Assembly: GCF_034377145.1 (NCBI RefSeq)
Contig: NZ_CP139711.1
Location: forward strand, 1 to 64,000
Direction: 5' to 3'
Source: Sulfitobacter sp. OXR-159
GTDB taxonomy: Bacteria; Pseudomonadota; Alphaproteobacteria; Rhodobacterales; Rhodobacteraceae
DNA length: 64,000 nt
A program made the position numbers and the translations under genes. This document shows positions 15,848-24,795 of this stretch, piece after piece. The stretch's first letter is position 1. The number at the start of each line of letters is the position of its first letter. The notes below the pieces were generated by a model. The model was not told where the DNA came from, did no database searches, and saw only the letters and a program-made list of their open reading frames with translations.

Positions 15848-18177
15848 TGGATTTGTCCCCGCTCGGTCTCGCCATCCACGTCTGTCGCGCGGTGTTTTTC
15901 GTATTCCGCGTCGGCGAGTTCATCGACCACCTGGCGCAAGGCCTCCGTATTGGCCGTCGCTGCATCGGATTGCAGGTAGACCTTGGCGACATAGAGCCGG
16001 TCGAGGCGGTCCTCGAGAACCTTGTCCAGCGCATCGGCATCCCCGGATGTGAGCCGGCCCAATTGACGGTCATCCAGCACCCGCGCGATCTCGGTTCGGA
16101 AAGCGTCCCGCTCCGCCTCGGTCTCGAAGGGCGCGGACAACTCCCCCGCCCGCTCATGGTCCAGGACACGCGCGATTTCGTCTGCGAGAAGGTCGGTACG
16201 GTCAGTCTGCGGCGCCGTTTCATCGCGGGTGGCTAGACGTTCGTCACGCGTGCCAACCCCAAGCCCCTCGCGCAACTCGTTGTCGCGGCGAACCTGATTG
16301 ATGGCCTCCGTGTCCCGGATCTCCACAACGGCGGCATAGGTCGCGCCGAGCCCACGGGCGAGGTGGGAGGGCATGTCCGGATAGCGCGCTCGTAAGTCAT
16401 CCGTGACAGCATCCGCAATGGGCGTGCGGAGGTCGCGTGCCTCCATGATCCGGTCGACATCGCGGGCGATCTCGCTGGCGCGGGAAGCATCGGTGATGGC
16501 CTCCCTGTAGGGCTCGGACCGGTCGATCACATCGCCCGGCCGTGTCAGTAGGTCCGGATGTGCCTCGAGATACGCGCGCTGCTCGGTCTCGATCCGGCGC
16601 TCCGCCCTTGAGACAACCTCCCAGTCCCGGTCCTCGATCTGCTGCGCTGTCAGGCCGTCAGCGCGCATCTCCTGACGGATTGTCCCTTCCATCGCCCGGA
16701 CCGCGCCCTCGTGATAATGGAACCGCTCGCTGACCGCTTCCGTTTCCACAACGCCATCCCGACGCAGCACGTTTTCCCGTTTCAACAGCGTGCCAAGTTC
16801 GACATGCACGTCATTTAGGATGTCACGCGCCTGCTCCAGATCGGCGCGGCGTTCGAGGTTCAGATCGCGAGCCTCGGCGACCTTTGAGAGATCATCGGCG
16901 ATCCATTGATGTTCCAGCGCGGCACTCGCGGCGCCGGTCTCGATCCGGGCTACCACTTCAGATGTGCTGATCCCGGTTCCGCGCAGCGCGGTGTCTATGC
17001 GCGACCGCAAGTCCGGCCCGGCCAGACGGTCCAGCCGGCTGGCGTCGATATTGGCCTCAGAATAGACCCCGCCTTCCGAAGGAGCCTCGGAGAGCGTGGA
17101 TGATCGCAAACCGAGAGGCTGCATGTGCTGGATCTGCGCCTGGATCTCGATGAGGCGCTTTTCCAGCACGGGACGTTCCGCATCGGGCTTCTCGGCGATC
17201 ATGCCCTGCACCCGTGCGAGCTTCTCCGCATAGAGGCTTCTCAGATCCTCGAAACTTTGATCCTCGGCCATATACACATCTCCTGTTCGATCCACCTGCC
17301 CGCCCCGCGCCAGCACCTCGCCGGCGCGGAAGAGGGCCGCGGCAATATCCTCGCGGGCCTCCCGGGAGGCTTCCGCGGCAAGCGAATGGTAGACGGTTCT
17401 GGTATTGGCGATCTCCGCCAGCGTCCGCGCCAGGTCCTGCCCCACACGTTCGCGCTCGCGGGGTGCGCGACCCTCTTCCTTTGCGGCATAAACTTCGCGG
17501 GTGGGGGCCGGGTAATGCACAACCCCGCGATCCACCCGGCGCGTCGCTTCCAGCCGCACGCCGTACTTCTCCGCCTCCTCGACCATGGCGAGGCGGAAAT
17601 CTTCATAGTTGAAGCGATGGTTGCGCCCGAGGAAAAAGAACTCGCCTTCTTGCGAGCGGCGGTTCAGCACCAGATGCGCATGCGGGTGATCGCGGTCTTC
17701 ATGCACCGCGATGATGTAGTCGAAATGCCCCGCGTCACTCTGGAAGAACCGCTCGGCCACATCCGTCGCGATGTCGCGCACATCCTCTCCCCGCGTGCCG
17801 ATGGGGAAGGACATGAGCATGTGGGTGGTCTGGCCCAGCTTGGGTTTGAAGCCTGCATCCCACCGCTTGGCAAAGCGCTCGGTCAGATCCTTGATGTCAC
17901 GCGCCTCGAGCTTCGCTTTTCCATCGAGGAACCCGCTACTGTCCACGATATGGGTGGACTTGGTGGTGAGGTACTCGAGCTGGTTTGTGAGCTGCGACTT
18001 TGTATGCGTGCCCCCGCCCCGGATCGCCTTGAAGACCGCTGGCCGGTGCCCCGCCGCCGCGCGCGCAAGCTGGCTCTGCTTGGCGACATGCAGCCCCTGC
18101 ATCGAGCCCCGGATCCGGCTCCAGCCGTCCCGGAAGACCTCGCCTGTGACAGCGTCAACCGCATCATTCAGCCGCAT
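15844..18177 (-). CDS. VirD2-like conjugative relaxase
   Basis: About 777 residues. The N-terminal third is the relaxase domain with the three-His metal motif HEDRDHPHAHLVLNRR and the TTHMLMSFP segment. The nicking Tyr is likely within YLTTKSTHI or a nearby tyrosine. The remaining 500 residues are Arg/Glu-rich and mostly helical. ATG 18177, with AAGGGAG upstream, is preferred over the TTG at 18183. It nicks the plasmid at oriT and is carried to the recipient. It overlaps the upstream mobC-like gene and is followed by traG with overlapping ends. Confidence 0.88.
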   Translation of the reverse strand: MRLNDAVDAVTGEVFRDGWSRIRGSMQGLHVAKQSQLARAAAGHRPAVFKAIRGGGTHTKSQLTNQLEYLTTKSTHIVDSSGFLDGKAKLEARDIKDLTERFAKRWDAGFKPKLGQTTHMLMSFPIGTRGEDVRDIATDVAERFFQSDAGHFDYIIAVHEDRDHPHAHLVLNRRSQEGEFFFLGRNHRFNYEDFRLAMVEEAEKYGVRLEATRRVDRGVVHYPAPTREVYAAKEEGRAPRERERVGQDLARTLAEIANTRTVYHSLAAEASREAREDIAAALFRAGEVLARGGQVDRTGDVYMAEDQSFEDLRSLYAEKLARVQGMIAEKPDAERPVLEKRLIEIQAQIQHMQPLGLRSSTLSEAPSEGGVYSEANIDASRLDRLAGPDLRSRIDTALRGTGISTSEVVARIETGAASAALEHQWIADDLSKVAEARDLNLERRADLEQARDILNDVHVELGTLLKRENVLRRDGVVETEAVSERFHYHEGAVRAMEGTIRQEMRADGLTAQQIEDRDWEVVSRAERRIETEQRAYLEAHPDLLTRPGDVIDRSEPYREAITDASRASEIARDVDRIMEARDLRTPIADAVTDDLRARYPDMPSHLARGLGATYAAVVEIRDTEAINQVRRDNELREGLGVGTRDERLATRDETAPQTDRTDLLADEIARVLDHERAGELSAPFETEAERDAFRTEIARVLDDRQLGRLTSGDADALDKVLEDRLDRLYVAKVYLQSDAATANTEALRQVVDELADAEYEKHRATDVDGETERGQIH

Positions 18178-18679
18178 GAGCAAACTCCCTTAACGCGGCC
18201 GTGGCCTTGAGCTGTATCGCATCGCGACGGCGCCGCAGGAGCAGGTCGATCTCGTCGGCGGAATCGAGGATGAACCGCGCCAGCCCGCGCATCTGCGCGA
18301 GGCGCAATTCGGAGAACTCGGCACGCGTGCCACCATCAGCCCCCTGCCCCTGCCGGTTGGCCTTCGTCATCTGCTTGGCGATCTGCGCGACCCCATTGCC
18401 AACCTCATGCAAAGAGGACCTGTATCGCGCCATCTCGACCGCCATTTGCGCGTCCGGGACGAACACCCCACCCGCCGCCTGGATGAGCCGCCGCAGACCC
18501 TCGGCCCGGCTCTCGATCCCGGCCTTCGCCAACACCGCGTCGAGCGCCTCAAGCTCCGCAGCGGTGACCTTCACACTGACCGCTGAGACCGGGATCGCGG
18601 CATCCGTCTGGCGCTCCGCATCGGCTTTGAGCGTGTACTGGATCGCCCGCACCGACACGCCAAACCGTTCCGCCAGCAC
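18164..18679 (-). CDS. MobC-like plasmid mobilisation accessory protein, 5' truncated
   Basis: The 171 codons from a GTG at 18679 encode an Ala/Arg-rich helical protein (VTAAELEALDAVLAKAGIES, then RAEGLRRLIQAAGG) typical of relaxase-accessory DNA-binding proteins. The frame continues upstream without a stop right up to the transposon end at 18704, so the natural N-terminus has probably been lost. It overlaps the relaxase by 14 bases. Whether the remaining GTG start yields a functional protein is uncertain. oriT normally lies close upstream of such a gene and may also have been separated. Confidence 0.65.
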   Translation of the reverse strand: MLAERFGVSVRAIQYTLKADAERQTDAAIPVSAVSVKVTAAELEALDAVLAKAGIESRAEGLRRLIQAAGGVFVPDAQMAVEMARYRSSLHEVGNGVAQIAKQMTKANRQGQGADGGTRAEFSELRLAQMRGLARFILDSADEIDLLLRRRRDAIQLKATAALREFAHAAE

Positions 18680-18703
18680 TGAAGTGGAAACGCCTTCCGC
18701 AGC

Positions 18704-18819
18704 TGTCGCGTAGCCCTTAATTGTGAGATGGGAAATCCAACGAAATCAACGGCTTAGCTTTGCCCTTAAATATGAGATTTTGCCTTTAATTCTGATATTT
18801 TTGCCCTTAAACCTGAGAC
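18704..18819. repeat. left terminal TniA-binding sites
   Basis: Four similar 17-19-base sites lie at 18713-18729, 18760-18778, 18780-18798 and 18801-18819, consensus roughly TTGCCCTTAA-N3-TGAGA. The outermost follows the terminal TGTCGCG. The spacing is as expected for multiple transposase-binding sites at the end of a Tn7/Mu/Tn402-class element. Confidence 0.8.
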
Positions 18820-18849
18820 AGGGTTCACAGACATTTGCGGCAAATATCG

Positions 18850-20484
18850 ATGAATGATGATGGCGAAGACTCCGTTGCCGTTGGTGCTGAAGAGGCGCGC
18901 AGGGCCGCGGTGCTGCGCCCTCTTGTTCAGGCATATCTCAATGGGACTGGCAGCCTGGAACGTGGCATCAATGACGCCGTTTGGGAGCTTGGTGTCAGCA
19001 GGGCGACGGTCTGGCGTTGGATAAAACGGTTGGCGGAAGAGGGTGGGCGCACCAGCGCTCTGGCTCCGCGGAAACGGGGCCGCCCGACCGGGACGATGTT
19101 AATATCCAGCAAAGTCGAAGCGGTAATCGAGGAGCACCTTCGCCGCTATTTCTTGCGCCGGGAGCGTTCGAGCTTGTCGCGCGTCGTGACAGAAATCCGC
19201 AGCGCTTGCTGGCAGGAGGGCTTGCAACCGCCGACACGGCGAACGGTTCAGCGTCGTCTGGATGCGATGGATGCCCGCGAAGTTGCGAAGGCACGAGAGG
19301 GCGCAAAGGCGGCCCGCCAGAAATTTGCGCCGGTCACAGGTGAGAACAAGGCCAGTATGCCACTGGAGATCGTCCAAATTGATCATACACCGGCGGACAT
19401 CATTCTTGTCGACGGCTTGGAACGCAAACCAATTGGGCGGCCTTGGGTCACGCTGGCGATCGACGTCGCAACGCGGATGGTGACCGGATATTACACCTCT
19501 CTCGAGGCACCTTCGCGTCTGTCAGTGGCGCTTTGCCTGACACAGGCGGTGGCCCTCAAGGAGGAACTTCTTGCGGAATTGGCGTGCGATGTTCCTTGGC
19601 CGGCACAGGGCAAACCGCACAGCATCCACGTCGATAACGGTCGCGATTTCCGGTCGCGCGCCTTTCGGTCGGCCTGTGCGGATTGGGGGATCGATCTGGT
19701 CTATCGACCGCCAGCAAGTCCTCACTTCGGTGGTCACATCGAACGGTTGATCGGCACCATGATGGGGGCCGTTCACCTGTTGCCGGGAACAACGCAATCC
19801 TCGATCGCGGCAAAGGGCGACTATGACGCCGAAAGCAAGGCCACGATGACGTTGAGCGAATTCGATCGCTGGTTTGCTCTGGAAATCTGCCGTTACAACA
19901 ACAGCATTCATTCAAGTCTTGGCTGCACGCCCGTTGCCAAATGGGAGGCGCTCTCAGAGCAAATGACAGGCGACATCCCCTTCGAGATGGAAGCCTTTCA
20001 GGTGAGCTTCCTGCCGAGTGAACTGCGCAAGATCAGGCGTGACGGCATCCATCTGTTCCAGATAAGGTACTGGTCCGATGCCCTTGCAGGCCACATTGGG
20101 CGCGGGGATGGAAAGGTGGTCGTTCGCTACGATCCTCGCGATATCTCAATGATCTGGGTCGAACTGGACGATGGCCGGTATGTTGAGGCGCGGTACAGAA
20201 ACCTGGAAATTCCGCCCGTCTCGCTCTGGGAATATCGCGAAGCGATGAGGAAGGCCCGTGCCCTTGGCAAGTCCGGGTCTAATGAGCTGGTGCTGGCTGA
20301 GCTGATCCGACAGCAACGCCAGATCGAAGCTGAAAGCCGGGGCCTGACGAAGGCCGAACGCAGAACCCGTGAAAGAAAAGGGACATTGAAGGGCACGAAC
20401 TCGGCCGTCTCGACAACCGAAGGGCTGCGCCCGATCGATACGGGTGATACATCGCGCCCATTGTTCAAGGTGGAGAGATGGTGA
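18850..20484 (+). CDS. tniA: TniA/TnsB-type DDE transposase
   Basis: About 544 residues. N-terminal helix-turn-helix segments (LERGINDAVWELGVSRATVW) precede an rve-fold integrase domain. The acidic triad is in VQIDHTPADI (Asp), HVDNGRDFRS (Asp) and SPHFGGHIERLIGTM (Glu). A Mu-transposase C-terminal domain follows. ATG 18850 is used; a TTG at 18835 is an alternative. It binds the repeat sites at the element ends and catalyses strand transfer with TniB and TniQ. Confidence 0.92.
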   Translation: MNDDGEDSVAVGAEEARRAAVLRPLVQAYLNGTGSLERGINDAVWELGVSRATVWRWIKRLAEEGGRTSALAPRKRGRPTGTMLISSKVEAVIEEHLRRYFLRRERSSLSRVVTEIRSACWQEGLQPPTRRTVQRRLDAMDAREVAKAREGAKAARQKFAPVTGENKASMPLEIVQIDHTPADIILVDGLERKPIGRPWVTLAIDVATRMVTGYYTSLEAPSRLSVALCLTQAVALKEELLAELACDVPWPAQGKPHSIHVDNGRDFRSRAFRSACADWGIDLVYRPPASPHFGGHIERLIGTMMGAVHLLPGTTQSSIAAKGDYDAESKATMTLSEFDRWFALEICRYNNSIHSSLGCTPVAKWEALSEQMTGDIPFEMEAFQVSFLPSELRKIRRDGIHLFQIRYWSDALAGHIGRGDGKVVVRYDPRDISMIWVELDDGRYVEARYRNLEIPPVSLWEYREAMRKARALGKSGSNELVLAELIRQQRQIEAESRGLTKAERRTRERKGTLKGTNSAVSTTEGLRPIDTGDTSRPLFKVERW

Positions 20485-20485
20485 A

Positions 20486-21367
20486 TTGAGGGCAGGGACA
20501 ACTGAAGAAGACGGCCGGATCGCCCTCATTCAATCGGATATCTGGATCGGCTTTCCTCGGGCGGAACAGGTGTTGGACCGCTTGCAGGGCATGATCGAAG
20601 CGCCACGACAAACCCGTATGCCTGGGCTTCTTGTGCATGGCGCCTCCGGGATCGGAAAGACGATGATTGCCCGAAACCTGTCGCGCAAGTACGCACCAGA
20701 ATACGATCCGGCGTCGGGCATCACCCGCACACCGCTTCTGCTGTTGCAAGCGCCGCCCGCACCTGATGAACGGCGGTTTTACCTGCACATCCTGGCCGCC
20801 GTCGGCGCCCCGGCGACGGCTCTTAGCGCCCGCGCTCAAAATGTGGCTTCCCTCGAAGTCCGTGTCATCGCGCTCTTACGCGACCTTGGCCTGCGGATGA
20901 TCATGATCGACGAGGTCCACAATCTCTTGGCCGGGACCCACCGCGAACAGCGCCGATTTCTCAATGTCCTGCGGTATCTCAGCAATGAACTCGAGGTGTC
21001 ACTGGTCTGCCTTGGGGTCAGCGAGGCCGTCGATGCCATCCGTGGTGATATCCAGCTTGCCCGACGGCTGGACGAACATCATCTGCCAAACTGGCGCGAC
21101 GATGCCGAGTTCTCGGACATGATCCAGACCCTTATTGCTGCCATGCCACTGGAAAAGAAGTCCAACCTGAAGGTCAAGTCACTCAAGCAGATACTTGCAC
21201 TGACCGGTGGGGTGACCTCGCGCATTTTCGCCCTGATCAAGGATCTTTCCATCGACGCCATTGTAACAGGTGATGAATGCATCACCGATGACGCAATCGC
21301 AAAATGGACGCCGGTTTGGTCGCGCCATGCGAACCCCCATCGGCGGCTCGAGAAGTCCCGGGTGTGA
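20486..21367 (+). CDS. tniB: TniB/TnsC-type AAA+ transposition ATPase
   Basis: About 293 residues. Walker A is HGASGIGKTMIAR, Walker B is MIMIDEVHNLL, and the family's GTHREQRRFLNVLRYLSNE segment follows. The frame is open from 20444, but that part overlaps tniA; TTG 20486, with GGAGAG about ten bases upstream, is my preferred start. It selects target DNA and activates TniA. Its stop overlaps the start of tniQ (GTGTGA). Confidence 0.88.
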   Translation: MRAGTTEEDGRIALIQSDIWIGFPRAEQVLDRLQGMIEAPRQTRMPGLLVHGASGIGKTMIARNLSRKYAPEYDPASGITRTPLLLLQAPPAPDERRFYLHILAAVGAPATALSARAQNVASLEVRVIALLRDLGLRMIMIDEVHNLLAGTHREQRRFLNVLRYLSNELEVSLVCLGVSEAVDAIRGDIQLARRLDEHHLPNWRDDAEFSDMIQTLIAAMPLEKKSNLKVKSLKQILALTGGVTSRIFALIKDLSIDAIVTGDECITDDAIAKWTPVWSRHANPHRRLEKSRV

Positions 21368-22155
21368 AGCCGCACCCGCTGCCCAAGACTGTCGCGCCGC
21401 TGCCAGACGAGTTGTTGTCAGGTTGGTTGTCTCGGCTGGCGGCGGCCAACTACTGTGATGATGCGGAACTACTGGCTCATCTCAGAATCGATACCGCGCA
21501 TGGCATCGCCTTGAACTTCAACGTCGACGCGGCTGCGGCGGCGAAGATTGCCAACGCCGCACGGGTTGACCCAGATGTTGTGCGATCTTTGACCTTTCCA
21601 GCAATGACGACACGAGAAGCCTCGCTGACGGCCCAGATGCCATTCCAGCATTGCCTGCAATGCTCCAGAGAGGGCCTTTCGCTTAAGCATTGGAGGCGAG
21701 CCTGGGCATTCGACTGTCAGGTTTGCGGGACGAGACTTGTGCCGACGCTCGGCAAGCCCAGTGGCGAACAGATGCCCGAAAAGCTGATAAATCGTGCGCG
21801 CAACGGCGCCGCGCGGCTTGAATACGCCGCGCGATTACGCAGCTCCAAGCAACTTCGGCGCGCAATGCGCGCAGTCACCTTTGCCATGTCACTCAAAACC
21901 TTCCGCGGGGATCCGTCGTTCGCTGTCCAGAACCCCAGATCGGAAGTTAGGCTGTTCTGCCTCGCCGCAATCGCCGCCGCTCGATCTCATCCCTTGGCTA
22001 AGGCAGCCATCGTCAGCAAAAGCATCGACGACTATGCAAGGGTTGCTCTCTTGCGCGCCTTCGAGAAGGAGCCTCGATTGCTTGCCGCGGTTGATCACAT
22101 CGCGCAAAGGTGCGCGAGAAACAGGGGCCCCATGACAGCCGTATCTCACAATTAA
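21364..22155 (+). CDS. tniQ: TniQ-family transposition target-selection protein
   Basis: About 263 residues. The N-terminal PLPDELLSGWLSRLAAANY motif is typical of TniQ, and the zinc-binding CLQCSREG and FDCQVCGTRLVP motifs follow. The GTG at 21364 overlaps the tniB stop and starts the protein at the conserved region; the earlier ATG at 21304 lies in tniB. The reading frame runs into the right-end repeats, so the C-terminus is close to the element end. Confidence 0.85.
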   Translation: MKPHPLPKTVAPLPDELLSGWLSRLAAANYCDDAELLAHLRIDTAHGIALNFNVDAAAAAKIANAARVDPDVVRSLTFPAMTTREASLTAQMPFQHCLQCSREGLSLKHWRRAWAFDCQVCGTRLVPTLGKPSGEQMPEKLINRARNGAARLEYAARLRSSKQLRRAMRAVTFAMSLKTFRGDPSFAVQNPRSEVRLFCLAAIAAARSHPLAKAAIVSKSIDDYARVALLRAFEKEPRLLAAVDHIAQRCARNRGPMTAVSHN

Positions 22156-22209
22156 GGGCAAAAATTGTCGCCAAACGCGTCGCGTCTCAGATTAAAGGGC
22201 AACGCGACA
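22143..22209. repeat. right terminal TniA-binding sites
   Basis: Two inverted copies of the left-end sites lie at 22143-22161 and 22184-22202, followed by CGCGACA, the complement of the left-end TGTCGCG. The inner site overlaps the 3' end of tniQ. Confidence 0.75.
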
Positions 22210-22468
22210 TGTCCCATCAAACGATCAAATATGCACGCTCGGGCCTGTTACGCGATGAAGGGTCGCAAGATCATGGCCACCCCTTCGGGCGGCAAGCGAC
22301 AGATCCTGCACCTTCAGCTCTGCTGCCTCGGACAGGCGCCCGACAGTCTTTCCCTCCAAAACGAGGGCATGAAGACGTCACGCAATTTCTTGTCGATGAT
22401 CAAACTGGCGTCGGTCAGGCTGTGGATCGAATTTTATGAGCCCGCTGCCTAAAACTGTATTGCTAGCC
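22210..22468. other. unassigned stretch after the tni right end
   Basis: A plus-strand open frame of up to 95 codons ends at 22452 (...MKTSRNFLSMIKLASVRLW), but it has no recognisable family and no convincing start. It may be a broken gene fragment carried by the mosaic. No RNA gene or repeat was seen. Confidence 0.2.
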
Positions 22469-23809
22469 TTATGCGGTTTCGACGGGATTTCTCCCGACGG
22501 CGCGCAGCAGCACCGCAGCTACCAAATCACCGGTGACATTGACTGCTGTACGGCACATGTCGAGCAGTCGGTCGACGCCGAGAATGATCACCATACCCTC
22601 GACCGGGATGCCCATGTTCGTCGCTACGTTGACCAGGATCGCGATGCTGACGCCCGGCGTGCCGGGCGCGCCGATGCTGGACGCCACCAGCGTCCCGACG
22701 ACGACGGAAATCTGGACGGCGGTCAGGTCCACCCCGGCAAGCTGTGCGAGGAACAGGATGGCGACGGCCTGATAGAGCGCGGTGCCGGCCATGTTCATCG
22801 TCGCCCCGAGCGGCACGACCAGGTTGGCGATGTTTTCCGGCACGCCAAGCTTGCGCGCCGTCTGGATTGTCACCGGCATCACCGCTGAGGAACTGGAGGT
22901 CGAGAAGGCCAACAACAGGTTGCTGCCCGCCGCCTTCACTAAGCGCACCGGCGTGACCTGCGCAAAGAGCAGCGCGATCAGGAAATAGAGGCTCAGCAGG
23001 GCGGCCAGCCCCAGCAGAACGCTGCCGACATATCCAGAAATGCCGAGCATCGTCTCGAACCCCATGCGCATCACCAGCTGTGCCATCAGCCCGAAGACCG
23101 CGAAAGGCGCCAGAAACATCGCCCATTTGACGATGTTCATCGAGATCGATAGCACCGCATCCATCAAGGCCAGGAACGGCGCGGCGCGCTTGTCCTGAAC
23201 CTGGGTTACCGAAATGCCGACCAGCAGCGCAAGCACGACGACGGCCAGCATGTCCCCCTGCACGATCGACGCGGTGGGGTTGGTCGGCAGGATATTGACG
23301 ATCATGTCCGGCAGGGCGGCTGGCGCCTCCTGATCCGGCACGTCCGGTATCGCGCCGTTCAGATCCACTAGGGCCGGATCGGCAGGCCCCGCCGAAAAAC
23401 CGGCAAGCCCCTCGCCGGGCTTGAGCCACTGAGCCAGCATCACGCCGATGGTCGCCGCGACAGTCGTCGTCGAAAGGATGAAGGCCGCCAGCCGCAACCC
23501 GACCGAGCGCAACTCCTCGCCCGATCCGGCACCCGAGAGTCCCCCCACGATAGACGAGAAGATCAGCGGGATCAGCACCATGGCGATCAACGCCAGAAAT
23601 ATCTTGCCGGGCAGCGCCAGCCAGATCCCGATCACTTCCGCGGTGTCCGGCTGTACCAGTCCCGTTGCCTCGCTCAGGAGCAGACCGAGCCCAAACCCCA
23701 GGATCATCCCGGCCATCACCTGTGCCCAAAGCCTGGAGGTGATCCAGCCCCGCAACTTGAAGCGCTGCTTGGCGATCTGCATCGGGGGGTCTTGTGTGCG
23801 CTGCGTCAT
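22469..23809 (-). CDS. dicarboxylate/amino acid:cation symporter (DAACS family)
   Basis: A 446-residue membrane transporter of the DctA/GltP type. Multiple hydrophobic segments are present. The family's serine-rich hairpin appears as LLAFSTSSSSAVMPVTIQTA, followed by NLVVPLGATMNMAGTALYQ, the cation/substrate-binding region, and IGAPGTPGVSIAIL. It imports C4-dicarboxylates or acidic amino acids with sodium or protons. It lies alone, flanked by mosaic debris on both sides, so its regulator cannot be assigned. Confidence 0.92.
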   Translation of the reverse strand: MTQRTQDPPMQIAKQRFKLRGWITSRLWAQVMAGMILGFGLGLLLSEATGLVQPDTAEVIGIWLALPGKIFLALIAMVLIPLIFSSIVGGLSGAGSGEELRSVGLRLAAFILSTTTVAATIGVMLAQWLKPGEGLAGFSAGPADPALVDLNGAIPDVPDQEAPAALPDMIVNILPTNPTASIVQGDMLAVVVLALLVGISVTQVQDKRAAPFLALMDAVLSISMNIVKWAMFLAPFAVFGLMAQLVMRMGFETMLGISGYVGSVLLGLAALLSLYFLIALLFAQVTPVRLVKAAGSNLLLAFSTSSSSAVMPVTIQTARKLGVPENIANLVVPLGATMNMAGTALYQAVAILFLAQLAGVDLTAVQISVVVGTLVASSIGAPGTPGVSIAILVNVATNMGIPVEGMVIILGVDRLLDMCRTAVNVTGDLVAAVLLRAVGRNPVETA

Positions 23810-23924
23810 GGCACGCGCATAGCACGGCCTGATGTGAAGGTTAACTCTCTGGCGGATAATGACGAAAACACACGAAACTCCGCCCGTGTTTCAAGCCATC
23901 CAGGTTTGGGCTAAAGGAGAGACC

Positions 23925-23999
23925 ATGCAAAGCGCGCTCCACCTTCTGGTCATTGTCGCGGCCGCGGGTTTTCTCAGCCGCCATCGTCGGGCGCTGTGA
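23925..23999 (+). pseudogene. truncated exported or membrane protein start
   Basis: ATG 23925 follows a strong AAAGGAGAG site and encodes MQSALHLLVIVAAAGFLSR, then runs out of frame after 24 codons. It looks like the first hydrophobic helix of a lost gene joined to the PIN-protein fragment near 23975. Confidence 0.4.
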
Positions 24000-24255
24000 C
24001 GCTATCGTCACTCAGAACCTGAAGGACTTCCCGCCCGAGAGACTCGCGCCGTTCGGCATCGAGACTCAGCACCCCGATGACTTCTTCCGGGATCAGCTTT
24101 CTCTCACGCCTGGCCTGGTTTGTTCAGCGCTGCGCAAAGTTCGCGCGCGCCTCAAAAACCCGCGCAAGAGCGTTGACGAGTATTTGTCGATCCTGACACA
24201 GCAAGGGCTGGTCGCAACTGTTGCTGACCTAGAGCAGTTTGCCGATCTGCTCTGA
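23980..24255 (+). pseudogene. PIN-domain protein C-terminal fragment
   Basis: The frame reads VGRCDAIVTQNLKDFPPERL and continues to FADLL. The DAIVTQNLKDFP stretch resembles the conserved active-site region of PIN-domain ribonucleases. The N-terminal two thirds, with the first catalytic Asp, are missing, and no antitoxin gene is adjacent. It begins exactly where the preceding small ORF is cut. Confidence 0.6.
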
Positions 24256-24318
24256 TTGGCCTAGCTGGCCCGAAGCTGCATATTTGGGCTTTTGAGAGAA
24301 CAAAGAAAGTACTCTCTA

Positions 24319-24795
24319 TCAGTCTGACCGCTGCAGATACAAAGTGACGTTCTCGGCTGGCATCTTGAAGCCTCGACCGTCGGAGACCCGTTCAGTGCTG
24401 ATAGGGTATTTGGGTCTGTTGGGGTTGATCCCAACGATCCGGTGAAGGTCTCCACCGGTTTTAAACGTTCGGCGATAATCAGATGGCTCCAGCCCGAAAT
24501 GCGGTGCGAGCACTTCGAACATGGCTTTGTCCGGCGAGTAGATCGCGCCGTCTTCCATCGGAATGCCGACGCGGAAGCCGATGTTGAAGCTATGACGCAG
24601 ATCGATATCGCTCAACTCGCCGCCTTCGACCGTCAACCCATGTGTTTCAGCCACGGCGAGGCAGGCCTTCATCATGTCTCGGCGTAGGCGATCGCACAGC
24701 TCTGGTGTCAGATTGCGCGGCGGGGAAACTTTGGAACTTGTCTGGACCGACGTTTTTTTCGCGGGGGCCTTTGGCTTGCGGGTGTTCTTTTTCAT
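24319..24795 (-). CDS. conserved hypothetical protein
   Basis: 158 residues. A basic, Lys/Pro-rich N-terminus (MKKNTRKPKAPAKKTS) precedes a compact domain (LTPELCDRLRRDMMKACLA, RHSFNIGFRVGIP). I do not recognise the family. Its ATG overlaps the stop of the resolvase gene by four bases, so the two are co-transcribed and co-translated. This suggests a role linked to the mobile element, but nothing in the sequence shows what it does. Confidence 0.6.
   Translation of the reverse strand: MKKNTRKPKAPAKKTSVQTSSKVSPPRNLTPELCDRLRRDMMKACLAVAETHGLTVEGGELSDIDLRHSFNIGFRVGIPMEDGAIYSPDKAMFEVLAPHFGLEPSDYRRTFKTGGDLHRIVGINPNRPKYPISTERVSDGRGFKMPAENVTLYLQRSD

Larger units (their letters stand above)
18704..22209 (+). 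mobile_element. Tn402/Tn5053-like tniABQ transposon core
   Basis: The ends begin TGTCGCG on the left (18704) and, read inward from the right, TGTCGCG at 22209. They are followed by repeated transposase-binding sites and enclose tniA, tniB and tniQ. A five-base target duplication is not seen (GCAGC before the left end, TGTCC after the right). A third copy of the terminal motif occurs at 28709. The original element may therefore have extended to 28.7 kb with cargo and the resolvase, or an internal rearrangement has occurred. The left end interrupts the mobC-like gene. Confidence 0.75.

Noticed and set aside
14060..15979. A 639-codon plus-strand open frame opposite traG
   Set aside because: It is the high-G+C antisense shadow of traG, with no family motifs and a His/Gln/Arg-rich composition typical of such shadows.
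17125..18210. A 361-codon plus-strand frame opposite the relaxase
   Set aside because: The relaxase HxDxxHPHxH motif is on the minus strand, and the opposite frame has no recognisable domain.
22527..23825. A second long minus-strand frame over the symporter
   Set aside because: The overlapping frame 22469-23809 encodes clear DAACS motifs; this one is Arg/Gly-rich nonsense.
23960..24255. A PIN-domain toxin-antitoxin pair
   Set aside because: The PIN protein lacks its N-terminal catalytic part, and no antitoxin gene is adjacent.
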